Positions 25,278 through 33,220 of a stretch of 64,000 bases of DNA are shown piece after piece. Origin of the DNA: Tautonia plasticadhaerens (GTDB lineage: Bacteria; Planctomycetota; Planctomycetia; Isosphaerales; Isosphaeraceae); contig NZ_CP036426.1 of assembly GCF_007752535.1 (NCBI RefSeq), positions 5,952,001 to 6,016,000 on the forward strand. Reading direction: 5' to 3'. The number at the start of each line of letters is the position of its first letter. Positions within the stretch are counted from its first letter, which is position 1. A program made the position numbers and the translations under genes. The notes beneath the pieces are model-generated. The model saw only the letters and a program-made list of their open reading frames with translations, was not told the origin of the DNA and made no database searches.

Positions 25278-26129
25278 TCAGGCCCCGAGCAGGTCGGTGT
25301 CCAGGCGGCGTCGGTACTCGGCGTGGGCGTCCCGCATCCGCCGCAGGGCGATCTGGTGGTACTGCGGGTTGATCTCGAAGCCGAGGTAGCGGCGGTGATT
25401 GAGGAGGGCCATCTTGCAGGTGGTCGCCGCACCGCAGAACGGGTCAAACAAGAGGTCGCCCGGATTGGACCAGGACAGGATGTGGTCCTCGGCCATCCGC
25501 TCGGGCATGAGGGCCGGGTGGTCGAAGGCGTAGCGGTCCCTCGTGGTCGTCCGGCCCCCCGCCGGGTAGGTCCAGACCGCCGAACGGACGCCGAGGGCCG
25601 AGATCGGCCTGCCCTTCACCGACGGCAGCGGGCGCTCCCGCTGGGCCAGCGGCCGGGGGGCATCCGTGTAGACCAGGCCCGCCTGACGGTTGGGCTTGTC
25701 CCGGAGCAGGTTGACGGTCCGGGGCCTGCCCTTGGACAGGATGAAGGCGTACTCCAGCGAGTCGCCGTACCGGACCCTGGCGGGCCACCGGCTGCCGGAC
25801 CGGGCCATGATCATCGTGTGATAGACCTTGAAGCCGACCTCCCGGAAGAAGAGCTTCTGCCGGGCGCTGGTGCAGCTCTCGCTGTGATCCCCGATGCCGT
25901 CGGCGACGACCCAGGCGACGACACCGCCGGGCATCGTGATGCGGTGCAGCTCCTGGGCGACGGACCGGAAGGTCTCGTCGTCGAATGTGTGTCCGCCGTA
26001 GGCCCGGACGTGATCGTAGGGCGGGCTGGTGACGGTCAGCGGGATGCAGTCGCCGGGCAGCGTCCGCATGCCTTCCACGCAGTTGCCCAGGACGATTCGG
26101 TCGATCAGGCTCAGGTCGCTCTCGTTCAT
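25278..26129 (-). CDS. beta-class DNA methyltransferase 2
   Basis: The 283-residue paralogue starts at ATG 26129 (MNESDLSLIDRIVLG). It has motif IV VTSPPYDHV near residues 32-40, RPNRQ-like KPNRQAG in the middle and motif I DPFCGAATT near the end. The C-terminus RRMRDAHAEYRRRLD is nearly identical to the two neighbours, while the middle differs, suggesting distinct target sequences. An upstream in-frame extension to 26201 crosses a hairpin and is not used here. Confidence 0.85.
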   Translation of the reverse strand: MNESDLSLIDRIVLGNCVEGMRTLPGDCIPLTVTSPPYDHVRAYGGHTFDDETFRSVAQELHRITMPGGVVAWVVADGIGDHSESCTSARQKLFFREVGFKVYHTMIMARSGSRWPARVRYGDSLEYAFILSKGRPRTVNLLRDKPNRQAGLVYTDAPRPLAQRERPLPSVKGRPISALGVRSAVWTYPAGGRTTTRDRYAFDHPALMPERMAEDHILSWSNPGDLLFDPFCGAATTCKMALLNHRRYLGFEINPQYHQIALRRMRDAHAEYRRRLDTDLLGA

Positions 26130-26172
26130 GGATAGCCTCGTTTCATTCGGTGAAGACGAACCCTCTACGTCT

Positions 26173-26193
26173 CCTCGGAGTCCATCTCCGAGG
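26173..26193 (-). terminator. hairpin between methyltransferases 2 and 3
   Basis: CCTCGGAG (26173-26180) pairs perfectly with CTCCGAGG (26186-26193) around a 5-nt loop. It lies downstream of the stop of methyltransferase 3 and upstream of the ATG of methyltransferase 2. It parallels the hairpins in the other two gaps of this gene row. Confidence 0.45.
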
Positions 26194-26222
26194 GGCCTCA
26201 CTGCGACGACGGGGTGACCGGC

Positions 26223-27122
26223 TCAGGCCCCGGCGAGCCAGGCGTCGAGCCGCCTGCGGTACTCGGCGTGGGCGTCCCGCATCCGCCGCACGGCGAGCCG
26301 GTAGTACGGGCGGTGGGCCTCGAATCCGAGGTAATGCCGGTGGTTCAGCAGCGCCATCTTGGCGGTTGTGCCGCTGCCCAGGAACGGGTCGAGGATGAGG
26401 TCACCGGGCCGGGACCATGAGACGATGTGGTCCGTCGCCATCGCCTCGGGCATCAGGGCCGGGTGCTCGAAGGCGTACCGATCACGGGTCGTGCCCCCGA
26501 AGCCGGCCAGGTACTCCCAGACCGGCCCCTTGAGGCCCATGGCTGGGACCGTCTTGAACCGGGGCGACATCCGCTGCCCACCATCCCGACGCCTCGCTCG
26601 GTACTGGTAGAGCTTGCCGGCGTGCTTGTTCGGCCTGTCCCGGAGCAGGTGGACCGACCGGGGGCGTCCCTTCGAGAGCACGAAGGCGTACTCGACCTTC
26701 CCGTAGTGGTTGACGCCGAACCAGCGGCCTCCCGTGCGGGCCATGACGAGGATGTCGTGGAGGCGGAAGCCGATCTCCTGGAAGTGGAGGGCCTGGCGGA
26801 AGCTCGTCCCCGTGTGGCCTCCCCTGATCTCGTCGGCGACGACCCAGACGACGACACCGCCGGGCATCGTGACCCGCCACAGCTCTCGGGCGACCCGCCC
26901 GAACGTCTCGTGGTCGAACCGGTGCCCGCCGTACACCCGGTGGCCGTCGTAGGGCGGGCTGGTGAGCGTCATGGGGACGCAGCCGTCCGGCAGCATCTCC
27001 ATCCCGGAGACCGCATCGACGCAGCAGATCCGGTCGGTAAACTCCCCGCCCTCCACGATGGCGGCGCCGGGCGGGGCCTCCGGCACGTTGGTGGCAACTC
27101 CCGACACGTCGGACTCGAACAT
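26223..27122 (-). CDS. beta-class DNA methyltransferase 3
   Basis: The 299-residue paralogue starts at ATG 27122 with GGAGG just upstream. Motif IV is TLTSPPYDGH and motif I is LDPFLGSGTTAKMALLNHR, with a conventional FxGxG here rather than the FCGAA of the other two. The C-terminus RRMRDAHAEYRRRLD is shared. The N-terminal 35 residues are extra relative to the paralogues. It is the first of the three in transcription order. Confidence 0.85.
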   Translation of the reverse strand: MFESDVSGVATNVPEAPPGAAIVEGGEFTDRICCVDAVSGMEMLPDGCVPMTLTSPPYDGHRVYGGHRFDHETFGRVARELWRVTMPGGVVVWVVADEIRGGHTGTSFRQALHFQEIGFRLHDILVMARTGGRWFGVNHYGKVEYAFVLSKGRPRSVHLLRDRPNKHAGKLYQYRARRRDGGQRMSPRFKTVPAMGLKGPVWEYLAGFGGTTRDRYAFEHPALMPEAMATDHIVSWSRPGDLILDPFLGSGTTAKMALLNHRHYLGFEAHRPYYRLAVRRMRDAHAEYRRRLDAWLAGA

Positions 27123-27236
27123 GACTCCACCTCCAGGTTGAGTGACGAAGATCCCGACCGAGGCACCCAGCACGCCCGACGGCCTCGCCAATACGACGTA
27201 TGTCATAGGGCTGGTGGCACGGCGAGCTGACCGCCG

Positions 27237-27255
27237 CCCCCCGACCGTCGGGGGG
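27237..27255 (-). terminator. hairpin before methyltransferase 3
   Basis: CCCCCCGA (27237-27244) pairs with TCGGGGGG (27248-27255) across a 3-nt loop. It lies between the stop of the DUF3102-like gene and methyltransferase 3. This is the third such hairpin in the row. Confidence 0.45.
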
Positions 27256-27281
27256 AGGAGTCGCTCGGAGGAGCTGCCGGG

Positions 27282-28106
27282 TCAGGCGGCCTCGGCCACC
27301 GGGGCGACATCGCCCTTGATCCGCAGGAGCGTGGCCATGGCCCGGTCGATCAGGGCGTGGGCCTCGTCGCCCAGGTCGCCGCCCCGGATGTCCCGCTCCA
27401 GGGTCTCCAGCCGCCGAGCGATGATCAGGAGCGTCTCTGTCGCCGGGGGCGTGGTCGGGTCGGCCTGGGGCTCCTCCACCTCCCCGTCCTGGCCCGCCTC
27501 GGACAACTCCGGGCCGGGGGCCGTGGCGGACTCCTTGCCGTCCTGATCGGAAGCCAGCCGGAGGTCGAGCGACTGCGGGGGCGTGTCCTCGGTGGAGGCC
27601 GGGCTGCCCGACAAGGGGGCCGTGCCGACCGCCTCGGGGGCCTCGCCGCCCCCGGCATGGCCCTGCTGCGGCTGCACCTGCTTTGGCTTGGTGATGCCGT
27701 ACTTCTTGAGGGCCTGGGTGCGGGTCAGCCCGGCGACCGCCTCCTCGCCCTCGGCCTCTTCGTAGAGGCGGATCGCCTGCCAGGCCGAGGTGATCGAAAT
27801 GCCGTTGTCCCTCTGCCAGCGGGTCCAGGCCCGATTGCCCTTGCCCTTGAGCTTCTTGCGGGCGCACCAGAGCGCCCGACCGGCCCGGTAGAAGGTGACC
27901 GTGGAGCGTCGGGCCAGGCCCACCGCCTCGGCCTGGAGCTGGCGGGAGTCGCCGATCTCCTTGCTGGCGATGGCCGCCAGCTCCTCCAGGGTCATCCCTT
28001 CCAGGGCCGCCAGCCCCGAATCTTCACGATCCGAAGAAATCCTTCCGTCGATCGCCCGCCCCTCGCACTCACGCCCGTGCCCACCAGTACTGGAGTTGTT
28101 CACCAT
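27282..28106 (-). CDS. DUF3102-like DNA-associated protein
   Basis: The 274-residue protein starts at ATG 28106 (GGAGG upstream). The core is TFYRAGRALWCARKKLKGKG then WTRWQRDNGISITSAWQAIRL. That matches DUF3102-like plasmid/ParB-related proteins, in which a helix-turn-helix-like region follows a long helix. The N-terminus is low-complexity, and the C-terminal ~120 residues are acidic, Pro-rich linker ending in a helix. It heads the row of methyltransferases, so it may regulate or target the element. The open frame extends upstream through repeats but is unlikely to be coding. Confidence 0.6.
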   Translation of the reverse strand: MVNNSSTGGHGRECEGRAIDGRISSDREDSGLAALEGMTLEELAAIASKEIGDSRQLQAEAVGLARRSTVTFYRAGRALWCARKKLKGKGNRAWTRWQRDNGISITSAWQAIRLYEEAEGEEAVAGLTRTQALKKYGITKPKQVQPQQGHAGGGEAPEAVGTAPLSGSPASTEDTPPQSLDLRLASDQDGKESATAPGPELSEAGQDGEVEEPQADPTTPPATETLLIIARRLETLERDIRGGDLGDEAHALIDRAMATLLRIKGDVAPVAEAA

Positions 28107-28122
28107 CGCCCTACCTCCGGGA

Positions 28123-28500
28123 TTCGAGCCCGTCGTGGGGTCACTCGCCCCGCCGACGGTCGTGCCCGGTGGTGTCATCCCCTCTCGGTGAGCTGTGGTC
28201 CCAGTCGTGATCCCCTCGCATCCCGTCCCGCTGTCGTCGCTGCTCATGTTGCGAACCATCGTCCGTCCCTCCAAGGTTCGAGCCCGTCGTGGGGTCACTC
28301 GCCCCGCCGACGGTCGTGCCCGGTGGTGTCATCCCCTCTCGGTGAGCTGTGGTCCCAGTCGTGATCCCCTCGCATCCCGTCCCGCTGTCGTCGCTGCTCA
28401 TGTTGCGAACCATCGTCCGTCCCTCCAAGGTTCGAGCCCGTCGTGGGGTCGTTCGCCCCGTCCGACGGTCTAACCCGGTGGTGTCAATGCTCATTGGCGA
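28123..28500 (-). repeat. 154-bp tandem repeat, two copies plus partial third
   Basis: Unit boundaries at 28123, 28277 and 28431 give a 154-bp period. Two copies are essentially identical and the third is partial and diverging. On the minus strand each unit contains GGAGGG followed by ATG and codons resembling the start of the DUF3102-like gene (MVRNMSSDD versus MVNNSSTGG), plus the GGTGGTGTCA element. The period is not divisible by 3, so it is not an in-frame protein repeat. It looks like a duplicated leader/promoter segment. Confidence 0.8.
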
Positions 28501-28555
28501 GTCGTGATCCGAGTTGCGATCTTGCAGCTCTCGATCGTGAAGGCGGGCCGTGCCC

Positions 28556-28576
28556 ATTCTTCACTCGGTGAAGAAT
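28556..28576. promoter_or_regulatory. palindrome in 28.5-28.7 kb gap
   Basis: ATTCTTCAC (28556-28564) and GTGAAGAAT (28568-28576) form a perfect 9-bp inverted repeat around TCG. A related TCGGTGAAGA string also occurs near 26146 and 21768. The 193-bp gap 28501-28693 holds no gene. The site may be an operator or a short hairpin after the ATPase gene. Confidence 0.45.
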
Positions 28577-28668
28577 CGGCATCATGTCGCCCCCGGTGTC
28601 ACGCCACGCTCGTCGCCACTGGCGGGGTGTGGCACCAGCACGCCCGGTCCCGCTTGCACATTTGCGGA

Positions 28669-28691
28669 GTTGCAAAGTGCAAAACTGCAAC
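28669..28691. promoter_or_regulatory. nested GTTGCA/TGCAAC inverted repeats
   Basis: GTTGCA (28669-28674) and TGCAAC (28686-28691) are inverted. Inside them TTGCA-AAG-TGCAA (28670-28682) is another palindrome. The site sits directly after the stop of the ATPase gene at 28694. Regulatory-protein binding or a hairpin is possible. Confidence 0.35.
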
Positions 28692-28693
28692 GC

Positions 28694-29653
28694 CTACCCG
28701 CCGGAACGATCGAGGTCTCGCTTGCGACGGTAGAGCGAATCGGGGCTGCTCCCCACAAGCCGATTCCACTCTGCATCCCGCTGGGCCTTGTCGTCGGGGA
28801 ACCGCTCGAACAGCTCTTGGGCGACCTTTCGCTCCCTGGCGAGCCGGGCGGCCCGCCCTTCGTGCCTGGGCCGGTCCTCGCCCACGAGCCTCTTCAGGCT
28901 CGACCGCACCAAGTCCTGCCAGGTCCGGTTCGCCTTGCCATGGAGGTCCAGGCGGTAGTCCTGCCACGCCTTGTTCATGGCCCGCAGGTCGAGCCGGTGG
29001 TCGCAGGCACGGGTCTCGGCGATGACGAACTCGGCGACTTCGAGGCATTCTCCCGGCGACACGTCCTCGAAGCCCTTGAGGGCCTGCGACCTCATGAAGG
29101 CGGCGATCATCTCGTCGCTCGGCTCGTGCTCCAGCCGGGCGACCCGGCTGGCCACGGCGTCGGCCAGCGGGTCACGACCCAGCGGCAGGTTGCTGATGGC
29201 GATGACGCCTCCGCTGAACTCGAACGACTTGCGCTCGTCCCTGGTCGTGTAGGTGACGGTGCGGCCCTGGCCCGGCCTGCCGCCGAGGGCGGCCATGAGG
29301 ATCTGGAGGGCGGCGTCCTGGCCGAACAGGGTATGGATATCGTCCAGGACGACGACGTGCTCGGGGTGCTCCTCCAGGAGGCAGTAGAGCCCCATCGGGC
29401 TCATCCGGCTGTTGCGGTACGTCCACGGCGTATCGAGCCGCTCCAGCGTCTCATGCACGGTGAAGGTCTTCGACGACCCCGGCCTGCCGACGAGGTAGGC
29501 CCCGGCCTGATAGCGGTCGGCCACGCTCCGGGTGCGGTCCCGGATCAGGTCCAGCATCGCCTCGAACTCGTCGAGGCATGCCCGGTCCTCCTCGGAGAGG
29601 ATCAGGGTCCGGCCTGACTGCGTGATGATCTCGCTGCTCGTCGTCGTGCTCAT
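28694..29653 (-). CDS. AAA-type ATPase, paralogue of the 20-21 kb gene
   Basis: The 319-residue protein has a P-loop LVGRPGSSKTFTVHETL, in which Ser replaces the usual Gly before Lys, and Walker B HVVVLDDIHTLF. FSGGVIAISNLPL follows as a sensor region. The second half is helical with a basic, charged end (EGRAARLARERKVAQELF). Its similarity to the ATPase at 20006-21196 marks a pair, one near each end of the replication/methylation block. It is the first gene of the minus-strand row leading to the methyltransferases. Whether the altered P-loop still hydrolyses ATP is unclear. Confidence 0.65.
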   Translation of the reverse strand: MSTTTSSEIITQSGRTLILSEEDRACLDEFEAMLDLIRDRTRSVADRYQAGAYLVGRPGSSKTFTVHETLERLDTPWTYRNSRMSPMGLYCLLEEHPEHVVVLDDIHTLFGQDAALQILMAALGGRPGQGRTVTYTTRDERKSFEFSGGVIAISNLPLGRDPLADAVASRVARLEHEPSDEMIAAFMRSQALKGFEDVSPGECLEVAEFVIAETRACDHRLDLRAMNKAWQDYRLDLHGKANRTWQDLVRSSLKRLVGEDRPRHEGRAARLARERKVAQELFERFPDDKAQRDAEWNRLVGSSPDSLYRRKRDLDRSGG

Positions 29654-29952
29654 CGGCCCTCCTCTGTCTCTGGATTTGTCCCACCTGACGACCCGCCCGG
29701 TGGTGTCAGCCGACGTAGACCGGCTGCGATCCCAGTCGTGATGTCCCCAGGAAGGGTGGGGCGAATCGACCGCCTGAATCCCCGGCGTATCGACTGTCCG
29801 ATCCGTGAGGCGGTCGCCCCCTTCACGGCCTGCCCGGTGGTGTCAGTCCCTGCCGACGGGTCGTGGTCCGAGTCGTGATCCGCCCCCTGGCCACGCCGCC
29901 GGGGGTCGATTACGATGGGTGAGTTCACGAGGCTCGTGCGAGGGGCCGTTCG
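29654..29952. promoter_or_regulatory. divergent intergenic region with two GGTGGTGTCA elements
   Basis: This 299-bp region lies between the minus-strand ATPase and the plus-strand XRE-like gene. It contains CCCGGTGGTGTCA at about 29697-29709 and 29833-29845. Each is followed about 15-20 bp later by a pair resembling GTCGTGGTCC and AGTCGTGATCC. The same composite element occurs three times at 28.15-28.52 kb, so five copies mark the control regions of this cluster. Confidence 0.55.
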
Positions 29953-30378
29953 ATGGAGAACGAGCGGAAGTGGCGGAAGATCCGGTTCGCCAGGCACCTG
30001 AGCGGCCTGATCAAGGGCACGGGGCTGAGCCGCACCCAGTTCGCCGAGCGGGCGAAGGTGCCCTTCCCCTGGCTCCAGCGGGCCACGACCGAGGGAATCA
30101 CCCGGTTGGACTGCCGGGGCCGAGAACACCTGGACAAGATCGCCCGATGGTTCGGCGTCAACGATGTGGACCGGCTCTGGGACCGGGACTTCGTGGCGCC
30201 GCCGCCCTGGAACACGAGGGAGGCCCGAGCGGGCCGGTTCGCCGAGGACTTGAGGCGGCTGGTCCTCGAACGGGGCGAGGACGCCGAGCCGGTCAGGACC
30301 GTGCTGAGGCTGATCCGGGAGGCCGGAGGGCCGCAGGACGAGGATCGACACGACGTGGAGACCGCCGCCCACGCCTGA
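29953..30378 (+). CDS. XRE-like helix-turn-helix regulator
   Basis: The 141-residue protein has a helix-turn-helix region LIKGTGLSRTQFAERAKVPF then WLQRATTEGITRL, and IARWFGVNDVDRLW as the last core helix. These features resemble XRE/Cro regulators. It is divergent from the ATPase gene and preceded by the repeated control elements, so it is a candidate regulator of this cluster. Its 3' end overlaps the methyltransferase on the other strand by 86 bp. Confidence 0.65.
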   Translation: MENERKWRKIRFARHLSGLIKGTGLSRTQFAERAKVPFPWLQRATTEGITRLDCRGREHLDKIARWFGVNDVDRLWDRDFVAPPPWNTREARAGRFAEDLRRLVLERGEDAEPVRTVLRLIREAGGPQDEDRHDVETAAHA

Positions 30379-31231
30379 TATAGAGGCTGTCGGTCATCGG
30401 CAGGGCGGCCTCGCCGTTGAGTCGGTCGAAGGGGCTGACACCGTTGTCGAGCAGCAGGTGCTCGTCGTAGAGGTCGTTCGGCACGTCCACCGTGCGGTCC
30501 TCGTCCCCGAGGAAGCCGTTGAGCGACAGCAGGGAATCTCCCCGCTGGCCCCGAAGCCAGGCGAAGAACTCCGGGAAGTCGATCATGCCGGAGTAGTACT
30601 TGCCGTCCTCGTTGAGATACGGCGGGTCGAGGTACAGGAGGTCGCCGGGAGCCGACGAGACCTCCCGGTAGTCCCGCACGGCGAAGCGGACCGGCCTGGT
30701 CCCCAGCCTACGCCACCAGTCCGCCAGGACGGCCTCGACCGTCTCGGGGTCCATCCCCGGCCTGGCCCCGTGGAAGCCGGAGTTGAACAGGCCGTCCCGG
30801 TTGAAGCGGACCAGGCCGTTGCGGCAGGTCCGCAGGAGGAAGAAGAAGAGGTAGGGGTCGCCGGTGCGATTGAACCGGTCCCGGACCTCGTAATAGCGGG
30901 CCTTCCCCTGGGATCGGAGCGTGGCCCAGCCCTCGGCGTACTTGCGGACCAGGCCGTCAGGGTCGTCCCGGACGACCTGCCAGAGTTCGATCAGCGACAC
31001 GCAGGTGTCGCCGCACTCGATGCGATCGACTTGGATGTCGCTGCCGAGCAGCTCGTAGAGGACGGCCCCGCCGCCGAGGAAAGGCTCCTGGTAGGTGGCG
31101 ATCCGGCGGGGGAAGTGCTCGACGATCCGCCTGGCCTGACGCCGCTTGCCGCCCGTCCATTTGACGAGGACGTGCTGGAGGTGGGTCTTCTCGCTCGGCT
31201 CGGGATCGTCCGCTCTCCCCATGGGGAGCAA
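30293..31231 (-). CDS. D12-class (Dam-type) DNA adenine methyltransferase
   Basis: The 312-residue protein shows alpha-class order. SAM motifs KWTGGKRRQARRIVEHFP and EPFLGGGAVLYELL come first, then catalytic LLYLDPPYLNEDGKYY near residues 188-203. This is the Dam family that methylates N6 of adenine, often in GATC, although the target here cannot be read from sequence. Its C-terminal ~25 residues overlap the XRE-like gene and look like readthrough. It lies between the integrase and the regulator. Confidence 0.85.
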   Translation of the reverse strand: MLPMGRADDPEPSEKTHLQHVLVKWTGGKRRQARRIVEHFPRRIATYQEPFLGGGAVLYELLGSDIQVDRIECGDTCVSLIELWQVVRDDPDGLVRKYAEGWATLRSQGKARYYEVRDRFNRTGDPYLFFFLLRTCRNGLVRFNRDGLFNSGFHGARPGMDPETVEAVLADWWRRLGTRPVRFAVRDYREVSSAPGDLLYLDPPYLNEDGKYYSGMIDFPEFFAWLRGQRGDSLLSLNGFLGDEDRTVDVPNDLYDEHLLLDNGVSPFDRLNGEAALPMTDSLYIRRGRRSPRRVDPRPAALRPPGSASARS

Positions 31232-31284
31232 CTCCGTTGGCGGGATATGAGGCGGGGCCGCTCAAATCATCCCAAGATCGTTCC

Positions 31285-32781
31285 TCACAGGTCCGCCGAA
31301 TCGCCCCGATCCGCCGGCTGGATCTGCGTGATGACCTGCGAGCGTAGCCACGCCAGCGCCTCGAAGAAGATCTCCTCGGACGGCGTAACGTAATGTTTCT
31401 CCCCCAGCGACTTGGGCGAGTGGGCCAGGAAAAAAGGGTAGAACCGGCCGTAGTCCTTGTGCTTCTCCAGGATGTCGGCGGAAGTCTTCCTGAAAACCTT
31501 CAGCGGCTTGTCGATTCCGACCCGCTTGCGGAGGTTGCGGTACGCCTGGGCGATGAGGTCGTATCGGTCGAGGTCGCCGTCGGCCGCCGTATACTTGACC
31601 AGGGGGTTGCCGTCGTCCGAGAGCAAGACCCTCTCCCCGTGCCGGTTCCCGAACCGGGCGAGCAACTCCAGCGTCTCCGGCCACAGCTGGTAAGTGACCA
31701 CCAGCCCGCCCTTTCGCCGCTTGCTCCGCCTCCTGGTGATGACGCCCCGCTCCCAGTCCACCTCCGACGGCTTCAGGTCGCTGATGTCCGACTGGTACAT
31801 CCCGCAGTTCAGCATCAGCAACAGGAACAGCCTGGTCCGCTCCGAGTACCCGTCGCACCCCTCCAGGAGCCGACGCACCTCGTCATTGGTGAAGCGGGGG
31901 ATCGCCTTCGGCGTGTCGTCGAAGGTGAAGTCCCGTGACCGGATGTTCCCCGGAAGTGGGATCAAGTCCAGCTCCGCCATCCGGCTGATGAAGTTCCTTG
32001 CGGCCCCGAAGAGGGACCGGGCATACGCCGCCGAGAACCGGCCCGACCCGATCTGGGCACAGAGCCATCCGTGGTAGTCCCGCAGCCTGGGGGCGGTGAC
32101 CTCGGCGATGTCGGTCCCCGGCCTGATCCAGTCCCGGAAGACGGCGACGTTCCGCTCATAGGCGTCCACCCGACTCGCCGAGATCTTCCCTGCGACGTGG
32201 CGGGAGCGTTGGAGACGCACCCATGCCTCCACCTGGCCGCCGACCGTCCGCTCCGGCGGGGCGGGTTCCGGCCCGATCTCCTCCACGAGCCGGCGGAGTC
32301 GCTGCTCCCGGTATTCGGGGGCCATCTCGCCCGAGAACCCCTGACTCAGCACCAGGCTGATGACGTGGGCCGGGATGCCCTCGCCCGCCTCCAGCCGGGC
32401 GAGGGCCGTAGCGGAGGAAGGGGTTGCGGCGGCCCCCGGCGGCGGAACCGCCCCTTCCACGCTGGCTCGGTCGAGGATCTCCAGCACCTTGCGGGCGGCG
32501 TCACCCTGCTGCTCCAGGCGGCGGAGGTCGCCGATGGAGTAACGCCCGGCGATGTCCCGGATCGTGGCCGAGGCCGGATCGAGGGGCGTGGCGGTCGGCC
32601 GGGATCGGGTCTCCAACTCCGACTCCCTGGCCTGCCACCAGGCATTCGCCGCCTGGTAGCTCGCCTCCTTCGTGGGCTCGACCCCCAACTGTCGGCAGGA
32701 GACGGAGTAGTTCTTCCCCCGGTGCCACTTCATCCACCCCCGGCGGGCGGGCACCCAGGTCATGAGGTACGTGCGGGGCAT
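31285..32781 (-). CDS. tyrosine recombinase/integrase
   Basis: The start at ATG 32781 (MPRTYLMTWVPARRG) is chosen because a homologous remnant at 63 kb begins at exactly this Met. The SAM-like N-terminal domain is around WIRPGTDIAEVTAPRLRDYH. The catalytic domain has RTRLFLLLMLNCGMYQSDI, where an Arg/Glu pair is usual, then FRKTSADIL, PFFLAHSPKSLGEKHY as the R/H/Y region. Motif spacing is unusual but typical of planctomycete integrases. It probably moves the 1-33 kb element. Its upstream DNA carries a TTGTAAA cluster. Confidence 0.8.
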   Translation of the reverse strand: MPRTYLMTWVPARRGWMKWHRGKNYSVSCRQLGVEPTKEASYQAANAWWQARESELETRSRPTATPLDPASATIRDIAGRYSIGDLRRLEQQGDAARKVLEILDRASVEGAVPPPGAAATPSSATALARLEAGEGIPAHVISLVLSQGFSGEMAPEYREQRLRRLVEEIGPEPAPPERTVGGQVEAWVRLQRSRHVAGKISASRVDAYERNVAVFRDWIRPGTDIAEVTAPRLRDYHGWLCAQIGSGRFSAAYARSLFGAARNFISRMAELDLIPLPGNIRSRDFTFDDTPKAIPRFTNDEVRRLLEGCDGYSERTRLFLLLMLNCGMYQSDISDLKPSEVDWERGVITRRRSKRRKGGLVVTYQLWPETLELLARFGNRHGERVLLSDDGNPLVKYTAADGDLDRYDLIAQAYRNLRKRVGIDKPLKVFRKTSADILEKHKDYGRFYPFFLAHSPKSLGEKHYVTPSEEIFFEALAWLRSQVITQIQPADRGDSADL

Positions 32782-32790
32782 GGTCACCAC

Positions 32791-33220
32791 CCGGCTTGCG
32801 TCGGGGATGACTGTACAGGTGACCGGAAGGTTTGTAAAGGGATTTGTAAAGGAGAGGGGCGAGCAAAGGGGAGGGGCTTTACAAAAACCTCAAAAAACAC
32901 CGACAAATTCGATATCAAGCGGCATTTCCAGTGCCGCACCTTCGGCCTCTCGGTCACCTCTCCGTGTCGCGAAAACCCTGATCTTACAGTGACTTGGATC
33001 AATCTTCCTTGTAAACCCAGGCGGACCTGGGAGAATTGTAAACCGGAGGTTCGCTTGAGCCCCTACTTTACAGGCACCCTGAGAAAAATTCCAGTATTTA
33101 CCCCCTAGCTGCCAGTAACCATAAGTCTTTTGCATCATGCACTGATGAATGCCGAATCTTCGAGAAGCCAGAAGTCGCCGCATCGCTCGATCGCGGACTT
33201 CGATGATGAAGTGCATGTTA
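32791..33220. promoter_or_regulatory. region upstream of integrase with TTGTAAA cluster
   Basis: This 430-bp AT-richer region has no gene. TTTGTAAA occurs at 32831-32838 and 32843-32850, TTTACAAA at 32878-32885, TTGTAAAC at 33009-33016 and 33036-33043, and TTTACAG at 33067-33073. These repeats lie directly upstream of the integrase and may be recombinase/excisionase arm sites or operators. The region may also include an attachment site, but no tRNA or direct repeat was found here. Confidence 0.5.

Noticed and set aside
28123-28500. CRISPR array
   Set aside because: The units are 154 bp and contiguous with no unique spacers; no cas genes are present.
28141-28557. Open frame through the 154-bp repeats as a separate gene
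   Set aside because: The repeat period is not a multiple of three and the frame is only open because of base composition; better explained as a duplicated leader.
32791-33220. tRNA gene as integration site next to the integrase
   Set aside because: No cloverleaf-compatible sequence was recognised by eye in this gap; a tRNA scan would settle it.
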